Source of the DNA: Verticillium longisporum
Lineage: Eukaryota; Ascomycota; Sordariomycetes; Glomerellales; Plectosphaerellaceae
Direction of reading: 5' to 3'
Length of the DNA stretch: 64,000 nt
NCBI GenBank assembly: GCA_019188255.1
Contig: JAETXT010000007.1
Coordinates: 1,674,001-1,738,000, forward strand
Part shown: positions 44,456-55,581 of the stretch, one piece after another
Numbering within the stretch: the first letter of the stretch is position 1
Layout of the letters: each line of letters opens with the position of its first letter
Position numbers and translations under genes: made by a program
The notes under the pieces: model-generated
The model's database searches: none
Seen by the model: the letters and a program-made list of their open reading frames with translations, nothing else
Told to the model about the DNA's origin: nothing

Positions 44456-46209
44456 ATGGCCGAGGAACAGAAGCCCGTCGCCGTCGAGGCCCCCAAGGAG
44501 GAGACCGCCGCTCCCGTTGTTGCGCCTGCCGTTGAGGCCCCCGTTGCTGAGGCTCCCGTCGAGGCCAAGCCTGTCGAGGCTACTGAGGCCGCCCCGGCTG
44601 CCGCCACCACCACTGAGGCCGCTACCACCACCGAGGCTGCCCCTGAGGCCGCTGCCACTGAGGCTGCTGCCGCTGCTGAGGAGACCAAGGAGGAGGTCGT
44701 TCCCGTCGAGGAGGGTCAGCTTGAGCACAAGGGACTGAACTTCCCCAAGTACGTACTTCCTTCGATGTAAAATCGACCACTGATGCTAACCATTGCAGGA
44801 ACTTCATCTACTCCAAGCAGTTCTTCTGGTTCGGCACCGATGCCGTTGAGCCTTCCACTCTCTCCCACTACCGCCGCAGCGAGAAGAACGTCGAGGCTGG
44901 CCGCAACACCACTGCCTGGGCCTCCCAGACCGGCAAGGGCCTCCTTTTCTTCGGCGAGAAGTCCAGCCCTGTCGGCGTCATCAACCTGGTAAGTCGCCAT
45001 TCTCGCTTTTACTTCGTCGAACTGGCCCTAACTTGATTGCAGTCCGAGGCCACCGAGCCCGTTACCGACGGTCCCAACAAGTTCTTCTTCACCGCCAAGG
45101 GCCACAAGCACGCCTTCAAGGCCTCCAGCACTGCCGAGCGTGACAACTGGGTTGAGCAGCTGAAGCTCACGATTGCCGAGGCCAAGGAGCTCGCCACCAC
45201 TGTCCCTGAGACCGAGACCTACAAGGCCACTCTCGAGACCTTCAAGCCCAGCGTTCCCGCCCCTGCCGCCAAGAAGGAGGAGGACAAGCCCGCTGAGGCC
45301 GCCGCTCCCGCCACCGAGACTCCCACCGTTGTTGAGCCTGTCGCTGCCGCTGCCACCACCGAGGCCGCCGCTTCTGAGGAGCCCGTCAAGGAGGAGAAGA
45401 AGGAGCGCCGCTCTGCCAGCCGCAAGCGTGGCAGCATCTTCGGCAACCTCCTCGGCGGCAAGAAGGAGGAGAAGACTGAGAAGCCTGTCGAGGCCACCAC
45501 TGAGGCCTCCGCCACTGAGACCCCTGCTGTCGCCGCCGAGACCACCACCGAGCCTGCTGCCCCCGTCGCTGCTGAGGCTGCCCCCGCTACCGACGCCGCT
45601 GTCGCCCCTGCTGCTCCTGCCGAGTCTCCTGCTGAGGAGAAGCCCGCTCCCCTGACCAAGCGCAACAGCATCTTCGGCAGCGTCTTCGGCAAGAAGGAGA
45701 AGAAGGCCGCCGAGACCGAGACTCCTGCCGCTCCCGCCAAGGAGACGGAGGTCGCCCCTGTCGCCCAGGACGCCCCCGTCATTCCCCAGGTTGAGACCAC
45801 CACTCCCCTGGCCGTCGAGGTTGCCAGCCCCGCCACGGTCCCCACCGAGGCCGCTCCCGCCGCCGCCGCCGCTGAGCCCAAGAAGGAGGCCAAGGCCGAG
45901 AAGCGCAAGTCTTCCCTGCCCTTCGCCTTTGGCAAGAAGGAGAAGTCCCCTGCCACCTCTGACGAGGAGGGTGACAAGCCCGAGAAGACTGGTCCCTTCT
46001 CCAAGCTCCGTGCCACCATCAAGGGCCGCGGCAAGTCTCCCGTCGGCGAGAAGAAGCCCCTCGACAAGACGGCCGAGGAGACGGCCGCTGAGGCTCCCGC
46101 CACCGAGGCCCCCACCTCGGGCTCTGAGGCTCCCAAGCTCCGCGAGGAGCCCGTCAACAAGCCTGAGCCCGTCACCGGCGCCACCCCTGCCGTGACTGCC
46201 GCCGCCTAG
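44456..46209 (+). CDS. PH-domain protein (PH_6-like) with Ala/Pro/Glu-rich tails and repeated basic boxes
   Basis: Exons 44456-44748, 44799-44988 and 45043-46209, 549 residues. Residues 1-95 are a low-complexity Ala/Glu/Pro/Thr segment. A PH-type domain spans about 96-215: LNFPKNFIYSKQFFWFG, TGKGLLFFGEKSSPVGVINL and FTAKGHKHAFKASSTAERDNWVEQLK, the last being the C-terminal PH helix. The tail is again Ala/Pro/Glu-rich and carries three related boxes: KRGSIFGNLLGGKKEE (about 289), KRNSIFGSVFGKKEKK (about 367) and KRKSSLPFAFGKKEKS (about 448). Codons are strongly biased to GCC/GAG/AAG, a sign of high expression, and the start context is CAAAATGGC. Related fungal proteins are often labelled meiotic expression up-regulated; membrane binding at the cortex is inference. 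Confidence 0.88.
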
Positions 46210-47369
46210 AGCGCTAGCTTCAGCATCGCGCACCGGAGGTCGCACGACTGATGGTGGCCGCCAGTTTGTTTTCCACGCACCAGTTCGACATCGCAAGAGC
46301 AACGACGCAACACATCACGCCAACGGTTTTGGTCGGGAATCGGATCTGCATTTCCAAGATACCCCGTCAAAAATTGGTTCTCTGATACCCTTTCCTACTT
46401 TTGTTTTCATGCATATTCGCATCGGTTGACGGGCAGACGTTTGGGTACCGCCGGCGCAAGCCTCGTCCCGACTCTGACCTGTTCAGCACTGTCACGCCAG
46501 ATCTGGCTTATTTCGTTGTCCTGTTTTTCCCGTATCGACACCTGCCTTTGTGCTTTGATACCCCGTATACCCGTCGTTTCGAGACAATCATGAACACGAA
46601 GAAACCCCACAAAAAACTCAAAAAACGAAGGAACTCTCATTCTTCGTCGAAGGTGGTCGGCTGCTTGGTTTTTGAAACTATGGGACCGGTTGGGAAGACT
46701 CGGTCGGACTTCAGACGTTTGAGAGCACAGTAGGGTGGACACCGTTGGAGGGGATGGGAAGGATTTTCGGGTTGCTGAAGGCCATGTGTGTCTGCCACTA
46801 GGGTGGGCACCATGCCGGACGCATTCGCACAGTAATAATTAATAGAGCTCTTGCGTGTTGGCGTATTTGGTGGGCAATCGTAACGTGAAGGTTGTTCGCC
46901 GTGATGGTGGTCAAGTGACAGGTGTGATGGACTGCCCCAAAGACGGCACCATCATGAAGTACCATGTACGTCTCCAGAGTCATCGTGTTGTTCGTTCCGT
47001 GCTCCAATATGAGGCCGAATGTTGCACAGCCAGGAATAAGAAGGCCATGCACGCCTCAGCTGGGCAACATGGCCGAATGTTGTCTTCATGATGCGGCTCA
47101 CAGATGATCATGTACGAACCGCCAGCTGTGAAGCACTGGCACTCCACACTTGCGCAGGCCAGGGCACTGTCATGCTGAACTGCCGTGAAGGGTCACACCG
47201 CTATAGCAGCCTTGCTCCCGGCGGCCCTGGGTCAGGTACCTACAGTGGGTGTACCTACCTTAGGTAAGGTACCCTAAAGTACCTGTCGAAGAGGTGGGTA
47301 GCTGGCTGAACCTGACGCAACCAACTACAGTACACCTCCGCCATCACACGATCCCCATCAATCGTCAAG
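46210..47369. other. Intergenic, PH gene to mtRRF gene
   Basis: Long 3' UTR region of the PH gene and promoter of the ribosome recycling factor gene. A dense cluster of GGTACC/TACCTACCTTAGG motifs occupies 47234-47284, about 90 bases before the next start codon. No gene recognised. Confidence 0.5.
47234..47284. repeat. GGTACCTA palindrome cluster
   Basis: Contains CAGGTACCTAC, GTACCTACCTTAGGTAAGG and GGTACC in about 50 bases, an imperfect inverted repeat of the dispersed family, placed in the proximal promoter of mtRRF. Confidence 0.75.
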
Positions 47370-48307
47370 ATGAACAGCTTCCGCGCCCACAGGCTGGCCC
47401 TCCCACGCGCCAATGCTATCATCAGAGCTGCAGCAAGGTACTTCAAACATGGAGGCACCCAACACATACCCTATCTGACACTGTCTCCAAGCCAGAATGT
47501 AGCTCCCATGTCCGCCGCTCTCGTGGTGGTGCTCCCGAGAGCAGCCTCCTCCCCGTCCCGCAGCTTCCATACGACGCCCGCGGCCCTCAAGAAGTCCAAA
47601 GCCAAGAAGATGGTCGAGCAGCAAGAGCACAACCCCTCCTCATCACAATCATCGGCCTCGTCCTCCCGAAACTCAGCCTCGACGTCAGCCGCCGACCACG
47701 ACGACGACGCCGACGCCGCGAGGCACCCCAAGCCCGACGCCGCCGACCCCCTCAACACGGACGACCTCACATCCCGCTGGGCGGCCCTCGACACGCACTT
47801 CCGCGACGCCCTCCGGCGCCTCGCCACGGGCGGCCGCTTCAACCCCGACTCGATCGGCGCCCTGCCCGTGGCCCCCAACCCCAAGTCCCCGAGCGCTTCC
47901 CGCTGCGCGAGCTCGCCCAGGTCGTCCCCAAGGGCGGCCGCACCGTCGCCCTGCTCGCCCACGACAGGGCCCACCTCAAGCCCATCTCGGACGCCGTCCA
48001 GGCGAGCCCCGACTTTAACCAGCAGCCCCAGCCGAGCCCGGACAACGACCTCGAGCTGCTGCTCAAGGTCGAGCCCGAGCGCAAGGAGGACCTCGTCGCC
48101 AAGGCCAGGGCGCTGACCCTCGCCTGGCGCGAGAGGGTGCGCCATGCGAGCGACCGCAGGAAGAAGGTCGTCGCCAAGTGGGCCATGCAGAAGGAGATTG
48201 GGCCCGACCTGCGCAAGAGGGTCGATGCCGAGGCGCAAAAGCAGCAGAAAAAGGTCATGGACGGCATCGACCAGGTTGAGAAGCAGACGCTGCAGCAGTT
48301 CAAGTAG
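47370..48307 (+). CDS. rrf1: Mitochondrial ribosome recycling factor, apparent frameshift
   Basis: Starts at the ATG at 47370 with a mitochondrial presequence (MNSFRAHRLALPRANAII, later SRSFHTTPAALKKSKAKK). RRF similarity begins in LDTHFRDALRRLATGGRFN and PDSIGALPV. It resumes one frame away in ERFPLRELAQVVPKGGRTVALLAHDRAHLKP and continues through a helical domain to the stop at 48307. The break is at a run of four C (47887-47890); a fifth C would join the two halves exactly, giving about 312 residues. mtRRF splits post-termination mitoribosomes together with mtEF-G2. A 54-base segment (about 47437-47490) could be a spliced intron (GTACTT, branch CTGAC, AAG), as both readings stay in frame. 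Tail-to-tail with the RGG gene. Confidence 0.82.
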
Positions 48308-48567
48308 GTGGCGCCGTCGTCTTCATTTTGGGCGCAGCATGTAGGATAAGACGTCACATGTATGTTGGCAACATGGGAGAAAAGAAGAGTCGGATGGATG
48401 ATCAGGCGAAGTTCAGCTACGTCCTTTTGCAGACCAAAAGAAAAATGCAAAGAAGACCCCAATTCTGATGTACAATGCGTGTGTGCGTGGTCTATGACAG
48501 ACAGTACAGCGAGGACCCCGGCCTCAGATTGTTATACATGGACTTTTCCCCCGGCTTCTCTTCTGTC

Positions 48568-49776
48568 CTAAGCCTGCGCCTTCTTGCCCTGCTGCCCGGC
48601 GCTGCCCTTCTTCGAAGCAATGAGCTGCTTCACCTTGGCCTCAAAGGTCTCGACGTCCTTCTCCCTGTATGTCGGATCCTTGAGATGCGCGTTCCTCGCC
48701 AAGTCGACTGGCTTCTTGCCCTCGCTGTACTGCGGCTTCTCGTGCTCGCCCTTGACGGCGCGCTCCAGGATGACCTTGCGTACAGCCTCCTCGGCGCCCT
48801 CAATCTTGAAGTCGGGCTGGCGCGCGACAAAGTGCGCCCTCTCCTCCTTTGTGTTGAAAAAGTGCATGGCGTTGTCCGTCTTGGCGAGCTTCCTGGCCGT
48901 CCACTCGGGCACGCCGAGGTGGCGCGGCTCAAAGCCCTGCGCGCCGCCGAGGATGCGCAGGTTCTGCATGACCGTCTCGACCTTGCCGCGCTCGCCGTCG
49001 CCGGCGACCGCAGGGCCCCAGCCCGTCAGCGAATCGAGCGTCACGGCGTCGGGGCGGAAGCTCGAGGCCTCGCCAAACTGCAAGCCGTCGGCGTACGCCT
49101 GCTCCTCGGCCGTCGCCGGCACAAAGTACCGGTCCAGCGACCGCTGGTCCATCATGTCGTCGCTCTCGACGTCGCGGTCGCCGCCCGCCCTGTCACCGCC
49201 ACGGCCACGTCCGCCGCGTCCGCGTCCGCGTCCGCCCCTGCCGCCGCGACCGCCGCGTCCACGCATGCCAGCGCCGCCACCGCGCCCACCGAACCCAGCG
49301 CCGCCGCGTCCACCACGCCCGCCGAACCCGCCCCGGCCGCGGAACGAGCCCCTCGCCGCACCGCCGCCACGACCTCCAAACCCAGCAGGCACCTGCACGA
49401 TGCCCGCGCCGCCCTCCCTCGGCACGCTCCGCAGCCCAATGACGTTGAGCGGCATCTTGCGCTCGACGCCCCGTCCGCGGAAAGTCCGCGCGTCGTCGAG
49501 ACCGCCGCGCCCGCCGCGGGCCCCCGACGACGCCGACGTGCCGCGAAGCAGGCTGCTGATCTCGCTCGCCGCAGCCCTCGACCGCGAGCGGCCGTCCACG
49601 GGCTTGTTGTTGTTGTTGTTGTTCTGCTGCGGCTGTTTGCTGCTGCCACTGCTGCTGTTCTCCTCGGCGAAGAAGCCCGACGCGGAAAAGTGTCGAATGC
49701 AGCTCGCCACTGCGTCGCGTGTGCGCTGCGCCTCGAGGCGCGTGCGGCCCGTGGCGGATCGGAGAGTCGAGTGCAT
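48568..49776 (-). CDS. Mitochondrially targeted RGG-box protein, unidentified
   Basis: Intronless, 402 residues from the first ATG at 49776. The N-terminus MHSTLRSATGRTRLEAQRTR and RHFSASGFFAEE look like a presequence with a cleavage region before SASGF. An Asn/Ser-rich linker (QNNNNNN at 51-57) precedes a long Arg/Gly segment (about 133-198) with some twenty RG/RGG units. The C-terminal 200 residues are structured and conserved-looking: DDMMDQRSLDRYFVP, VMQNLRILGGAQGFEPRHLGVPEWTARKL, FFNTKEERAHFVA, and a basic end. I recall no named family with certainty. A mitoribosome-associated or mitochondrial RNA-binding role is inference from targeting plus RGG. Its neighbour rrf1 is also mitochondrial. 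Confidence 0.8.
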   Translation of the reverse strand: MHSTLRSATGRTRLEAQRTRDAVASCIRHFSASGFFAEENSSSGSSKQPQQNNNNNNKPVDGRSRSRAAASEISSLLRGTSASSGARGGRGGLDDARTFRGRGVERKMPLNVIGLRSVPREGGAGIVQVPAGFGGRGGGAARGSFRGRGGFGGRGGRGGAGFGGRGGGAGMRGRGGRGGRGGRGRGRGGRGRGGDRAGGDRDVESDDMMDQRSLDRYFVPATAEEQAYADGLQFGEASSFRPDAVTLDSLTGWGPAVAGDGERGKVETVMQNLRILGGAQGFEPRHLGVPEWTARKLAKTDNAMHFFNTKEERAHFVARQPDFKIEGAEEAVRKVILERAVKGEHEKPQYSEGKKPVDLARNAHLKDPTYREKDVETFEAKVKQLIASKKGSAGQQGKKAQA

Positions 49777-50829
49777 CGTGCCCTGTCCGTTCTCCTCGTT
49801 CGTCTGCGTCGTGTTCCGATTTGTCTCGTTTGTTTCTTTGTTTTCGGATCTGCTTCGTCCTCCGGCGTCCCGCTGCCCCCCTTGTTTTTCAGCAGGATCA
49901 ATTGACAAGGCGGAATGGGGTCGGGCTGGACGGGGGTGGATTGTCGTGCGTGCCTCGTTGGCTGGATCAGGAGACAAGGAGGAAGAACGTGGAGGAGCTC
50001 AACGTTGTTGAGGTTCGAGCTGAGAGAGAGTGAGTGTGCAAATTGTTCCGATTAGTGGATTAGGTAAGCGAGTATCACGATATCGATCCTTATCGGCTTG
50101 GCCCAACATCAGAGATCATCCAATGCTCGGACGATGCAATGGACCAAGAATCAAGTCGACCTTGATCAAGTATAACTTAACCACAGGTTCTTGACTGAAC
50201 AGGATGTGTTCATGGAACGTCCATCACGCAGCCGCAGTGCATAGCTCGAGGCCCTCATCTGGTTGCCCCTCACTGTAAGGTGGAAAGAGACGGGCGAACG
50301 CCATTCAAGTAGCACAACACCAGCCAGTAGTAGTAGCCAAGTGACTTCCATCATGATCGTCTGTATCGTGTTCTCTAGCGACCTAGGTATTATGCTCCCA
50401 AATATCCAAAACGCCGAGACCACATTGGTCCCCCCCGCCGCTCTGCCCAGTCACCCAGGCCTATGCTATCTCCGAACCACGCAAACTAGAGGCCTTGCCA
50501 CGGCCTAGTCTCCAACTGGTTTTGATCCCGATTCCTTAATTTCAAGTCCTCTCTGGGAACCCTCCCCATGAGACCCGTGTCCTGAACGACAAAAAAAAAA
50601 ACGTCAAAGTGGACAACAAACACCCAAACGCCATCCTGAGCAGCCTGCCAGCCCCACACAAACTGAGAGCGAGCGAGAGGACAGATGCAGAGAGCAACCA
50701 GACCTCTAACGTCGCAAGAAAGTGCCAAACAATACCTCAGCCATCAACACCTCGCTTAGTTGCGCCAAATCTAGCACCCCGGCCGCAAATCTATCTTGTC
50801 GCCAGAGATAGAGGGACGAGAAAGTCCAA
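49777..50829. other. Intergenic, RGG gene promoter and histidine kinase 3' end
   Basis: About 1 kb between two genes on the same strand. No gene recognised. Confidence 0.5.
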
Positions 50830-53800
50830 TCAGTTGTTCACGATCAGCTTGCTGTACTTGGAAACAAGCTCGTTCATCTTGGCCGTCAGGTCTGGTATCC
50901 TGAACGGTTTCGATATCACATCATCCTAGTGCACTTGTTAGTACAATGTCAAGAGCAGGAAGATGGGTCAAAACGTACAATGCCCGCAGCCTTTGCATCC
51001 TCAATCTGCTCAGGCCGAGCGTATGCTGTGACTGCAATAATGGGGATGTGGTCGATGAGCACGCCTTCTCGCTCCAGCTCACGGATCCGCCTGGCACACG
51101 TCATGCCGTCCATGACGGGCATTTCGAGGTCCATCAGGATGACGCTCAGATGGTAGCCCTCGCTCTCCTTGCCTGTCCAGAAGCGACACTTTTCCAAGGC
51201 GTCCAGAGCTTCGCCGCCGTGGTTGGCCACATGCGTAACGTTGCCACAATTCTTCAGCTGCCGTTGCAAGACCTTTTGGTTGACAATGTTGTCTTCGACG
51301 ATGAGCACATCATGGCCCGTCTTGGAGGGTGTTGGGCCGGACGCGGGCACGGGGCCCGGCGATTGTGAAGCGTCCGCTGCCGGACGGTGAGACGGACGGC
51401 GGATCATTCTTGTCGGCGGTGGGGGTGTCGTGGGCGTCGAGACCCTGCCTGGCCGGGCTGCGCGGTTCGCCGCCACGCTCGACTCCTCCGCGGGCATGGC
51501 TGTTTTGCGACACTTGATGAAGAATGAAAAGGTGCTACCGAGACCCTCTTTTGAAACCACACCAATTTGGCCGCCTTGCAGCTCGGTAAGCATGCGAGAA
51601 ATAAAGAGCCCGAGCCCGGAGCCGCCATACTGCACGTGTGTGCGTGGTGACGCTTGGGAGAACCTTTGGAACAGAATCTTCTTCTCCTCTTCCCGCAACC
51701 CGGGGCCTGTATCTTGGACAGAGAAGTGCAGGTTCATCTCGTCGCCATCGCCCCAGTCCTTGTCGCTAGTCAGGTTGCGAAGATCGCTCCTGCGGCTGGG
51801 GAAGTACAGCGAGGTTTCCTTAACCTCGGAAAGGTCTCGAGACGCCGTCAAGGTTATGGAAATGCGGCGCTCTTGACGGTTTTGTGTGAATTTTATAGCA
51901 TTAGTCATTAAGTTGATCAGCACTTGTCGTAGTCGTGAAGGGTCAAGCCTGACCCAATCAATGCCGTAGTCGGTGTAAGCGGACAGCGTACTGAACTGGA
52001 GCTCAATGTCGTGCGCCTGAACCTCGGCCTCAAACATTTTGAGGACGTTCTCGACAATGTTGACAGGGTGCGCGTCGACCGGCGTAACGAGAAGAAGCTG
52101 CGAATCTAGTTTGGAAAGTGTCAGGATGTCATCGACGATGCGGTGCTGGTGACTGGCGCAGAGATTGATCGTGTTCGCCGCTTCCATGCAGACATCCAGG
52201 AGCGTCTGGACGGGCTGAGCGTCTGGATGCTCCCGGTAGCGGGCCGTCGTGTTGGCAATCTCATCAGCACATTGCAAGATGGCACTCAGAGGGTTGCGCA
52301 TCTCGTGGCTCGTGATATCAATAAAGTTCTCCTGTTTGCTCTTGAGCTCGACTGCTTCTTCTCTGCGTTGCATCTGGAAGGCCTCGGCCCACTTCTGCGA
52401 CGAGATGTCTGTGATGCAGCCGAAAATACTCTTGAGGTTGCCTTCTTCGTCTCGTTCGGGGAAGGCACTCATCAACACCCACGTGTCGATGGTGTTGTCG
52501 CCGTTCTGGCGGCTACACTTGAATCTGAATTCATGCGTAATGGCTACCTTGTCTGTGAGAAGCGCCTGCCACACCATTTCTACGCCGGCCCGGTCCTCAT
52601 CTCGAATGCTCTGCATCCAGGTGTCTGTACTGTCCTCTCCACGGGGGTGTCGTGAAATCTGCCACCACGTGTCGTTGGCGAAATTGAACTGGCCCGCGCC
52701 ATTGGCGATGAACATGCCGACAGGGGCAAACTCAGCCATCCGCGTAAATTTGTACTCGCTCTCGACAGCTTCTTGCGTTCGCAGAATGAGCTCAGTGCGT
52801 AGCTCCTCGCGGTCAAGCGCGGCAAGTCTGGCAGCGCGCTGCCCTCGCTTAATCTCTTCTTCGAAAAGGACAACAGAGGCCAGCGAGGTTGCAAGCTGTC
52901 GGGAGAGCAGGTGGATGAAGAGCTGGTAGTCGTCGTCGTAAGGACGGCGCGGGTTGGTGCCCATCACAATGAAGCCCACCACCGAGTCACCTGCCGTTGT
53001 TGGGTGTACAGGCAGTACGACTACCGTCCTCGAGGCGTCCCCGAATCCTCGCCACGAGATACCGTCAATGAGATCAAGCGGCAGCGTACCTGCCTCCGCT
53101 GAGAGAACGACGGGCGTGCCGTGCATCGACATCGATTGTCGCATATAGGGGGCGAAGCCTTCGTCCGAGGCTCTCAGGTTGAGATCGGGAATGGCGGCAG
53201 GATGGTCCTCGTTGATGCCAATGGCACCCTCCAATTGAAGTAGCGGGGGATGCGCGACGCTGCCAGAATGCATCGAAGACATTTCGCTTTCGCTGTCGTC
53301 CTTGACTGAGTAAATCAAGGCAAACGGAATATCAATATCATTGTATTCGAGGCCTTCACGTACGCGTGGCCAGAAGCTTCGAACGTCACGGGCTGCTGCC
53401 GTCTTCTCGCCTACCTCGCGCAGCGTGAGCATGCGGCGTTCATTTACCTTGCGCCTGGTGTTCTCAAAGGCCGGGTTATAGATTCCGACGACCTCACCAT
53501 CGCTGCCGACAAGGGGCACGAGCGACCATGAAAAGAAGGCCTCTTCGGTGAAGCCGTGACGATCGATGAAGAGCTGATTGTCATTCTTGAGAGTAGACTG
53601 GCCGGAATCCCACGCGCTCTGCATGATAGGTTGCAAGTCATCCCAAATTTCGCTCCACGCATCGGCGTAGCGCATGCCCATAAGAGAGGGGTGCTTCTGG
53701 CCGGCGAGCTCAATGTAGGCCTCGTTGTAAATAGTGACAAATTCAGGACCCCAGTACAAGGCCGCTGGATGCGGGCTACCCATGACCATGTTGGCCATGG

Positions 53801-55581
53801 CCCTGAGATCAGCGCTCCAATACTCTAGCGGACCGAGCGACGTGGCGCCCCAGTCGGTATTGCGGGCAAAGAGAATATGTTCACTGAGTTCGGGTGTTAT
53901 AGTGATCCGCGTCCAGTCAAACGATGGTCGCAGGAGACCTGCTTTGAAAACGTGCTGCGTAAATTCGTCGCTGTGGTGCCTCTCCTCGAGGCACTCGTCG
54001 ACACCGTTTTGCATGGCGCTATCGCCGGTCGGAACCAAATCCATGGATATCTCTGGTTGCAGCTCGACACCGAAATAGTCGGGTTCGTTGGCTAGCGGTG
54101 TGTTGGAGGCGTTCGAGGTGGGCGTCGGGCCTCTGGTGCGCTCTTCGAGCACTTGCGCCTCCTTGGCCGTGCCAGGCGAAGAGGGCATCAATGACACGGC
54201 ACTAGTGTTGCCACTGACGAAGCGAAACCTCTTGCGCAATGTCGAACATGTCCAGTTTATGTTACCATATAGATGTGAGGAAAGGCAGACATCCATGCCT
54301 TCGTTGTTTTTCGTGTGGCTCATCACGCCTGCCTTGGAATTGGTGTAGTTTGGATCCTGTTCAGCCTTCTCGCCGTCGAGAGAGTGAGTTCAAGGACGCC
54401 GCTGGAGGCTCGGAGAGAGGCATTGGCGTAGATTAGGTGCAGCGAGAGATTGTTGCCATTGACGGGGTTGGCGAGGTCGATGATAAAAGTCGGCCGCTCG
54501 TCTTGTTCGAGCAGCTCTATGACGCCACAGCCGTTGAGCAGCTGCAGGCCAGGGGTAGATACTGGCTGCTGGGGCTTCTCGAAGAACTGCCTCCGGGCTC
54601 GATGGAGGACCAGCTGCCGCTTCCAGATGTACTGCCGGAGCGGGCCGGGCTCGCGGAGCTGACATGGCCACGGGGCAGCCTAACGGTGCGGACATCATTC
54701 TCCTCGCGCAGGCGAGCCAGGAGCGCCGCGGCCGCATCTGTGGGCGGAAGAAACGGGGCACGGCTCGACATGGGATTGGGCGAGTTTGAGAAGAACAGGG
54801 GTGAAGTGACGCCCTCGCTCTTCAGCAGTGCAAGAGCTGCGGCTGCTGTCGGTGTCCTGGGGACTCCGGAGAGATCGATGGCACGCGGCGGCAGCAGACG
54901 AGTGCGGGGTTTCTTCAGTGGTGGCGACTTGGCGCCAGACCGTGCTGTATCCTCCTCGGACGGCCGCTTTGCTGGGAGCGGGTTGGGTCGTCGGGAGGGT
55001 TGCTGAGGCTTCGTATACGTCGACCGGGCGGTTGTCGGCGGCCACGTCGTGGAGGCGTGGGGGAAGGTGGAGAAAAGAGTGTCGCGAGGTGTCGGCGTTG
55101 TGGTCAAACCATACCGACTGACTGCAGAAGACCAGTCGTCTCCGGCCAGGTGGTGAGGGCGTCTTTTCTGCCTCTGGCTGCTGATGTCGTCGTCGCGAAC
55201 GTGGGTGTTTACAGCAAAATCGGATCGGCAAACGTTATCGTGTGGGCGATCGAGGGCGAAAGAGTGGATGCGGACGTCGGTGCGAGGCGAGGAAGCAGGC
55301 GGGCCAGAGGATGGTGGTAAGGAGGTGGAGAGGTGGTGCTTGCCTGGCAGGGGAGATGTTGGCCAAGCGGACGAGTGCGCCGTAATTGGTGAAGAGGGAA
55401 ACCCAGGAGCGCCAGGGCCTGTGGCAAAGGTGGCAGAAAGAGGCGACAACAACGACGACGACGATGCAGGCTCGACAGAAGAGAAGAAGGAGCCGCGAGT
55501 GCCACCGCAGAGGGAAGTGGGAGAGGCTGTAGGCGAGATCGGTCGGGTTGTGTCGTGGTGATGGTCGTTGGCCAACGGCAT
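50830..55581 (-). CDS. Large hybrid sensor histidine kinase with PAS repeats and receiver domain, two apparent frameshifts
   Basis: The catalytic part lies in complement(50979-54390) plus a last exon complement(50830-50925) encoding DDVISKPFRIPDLTAKMNEL. Order, numbering from the ATG at 54323: PAS (about 155-290, ARNTDWGATSLGPLEYW), GAF-like region, second PAS (about 525-650), HisKA with H673 in ITSHEMRNPLSA, N-box LMTNAIKFT, G boxes QDTGPG and GGSGLGLFIS, and a receiver with D1065 in LMDLEMPVMDG. Upstream the same protein continues: LRQYIWKRQLVLHRARRQFF and LLNGCGVIELLEQDERPTF (54391-54658) in one frame, and a Ser/Pro-rich N-terminus from the ATG at 55581 in another. Single missing bases near 54377-54391 and 54658-54664 join all three into about 1,560 residues. 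Such kinases feed the Ypd1-Ssk1/Skn7 phosphorelay. The stimulus is unknown. Confidence 0.88.

Noticed and set aside
45028..46302. 424-codon Gly/Leu/Ser-rich frame on the minus strand
   Set aside because: Antisense of the biased GCC/GAG codons of the PH protein; composition is an artefact.
48475..50011. Two frames of about 475 codons on the plus strand, Pro/Arg/Ala-rich
   Set aside because: Antisense of the RGG protein; no independent features.
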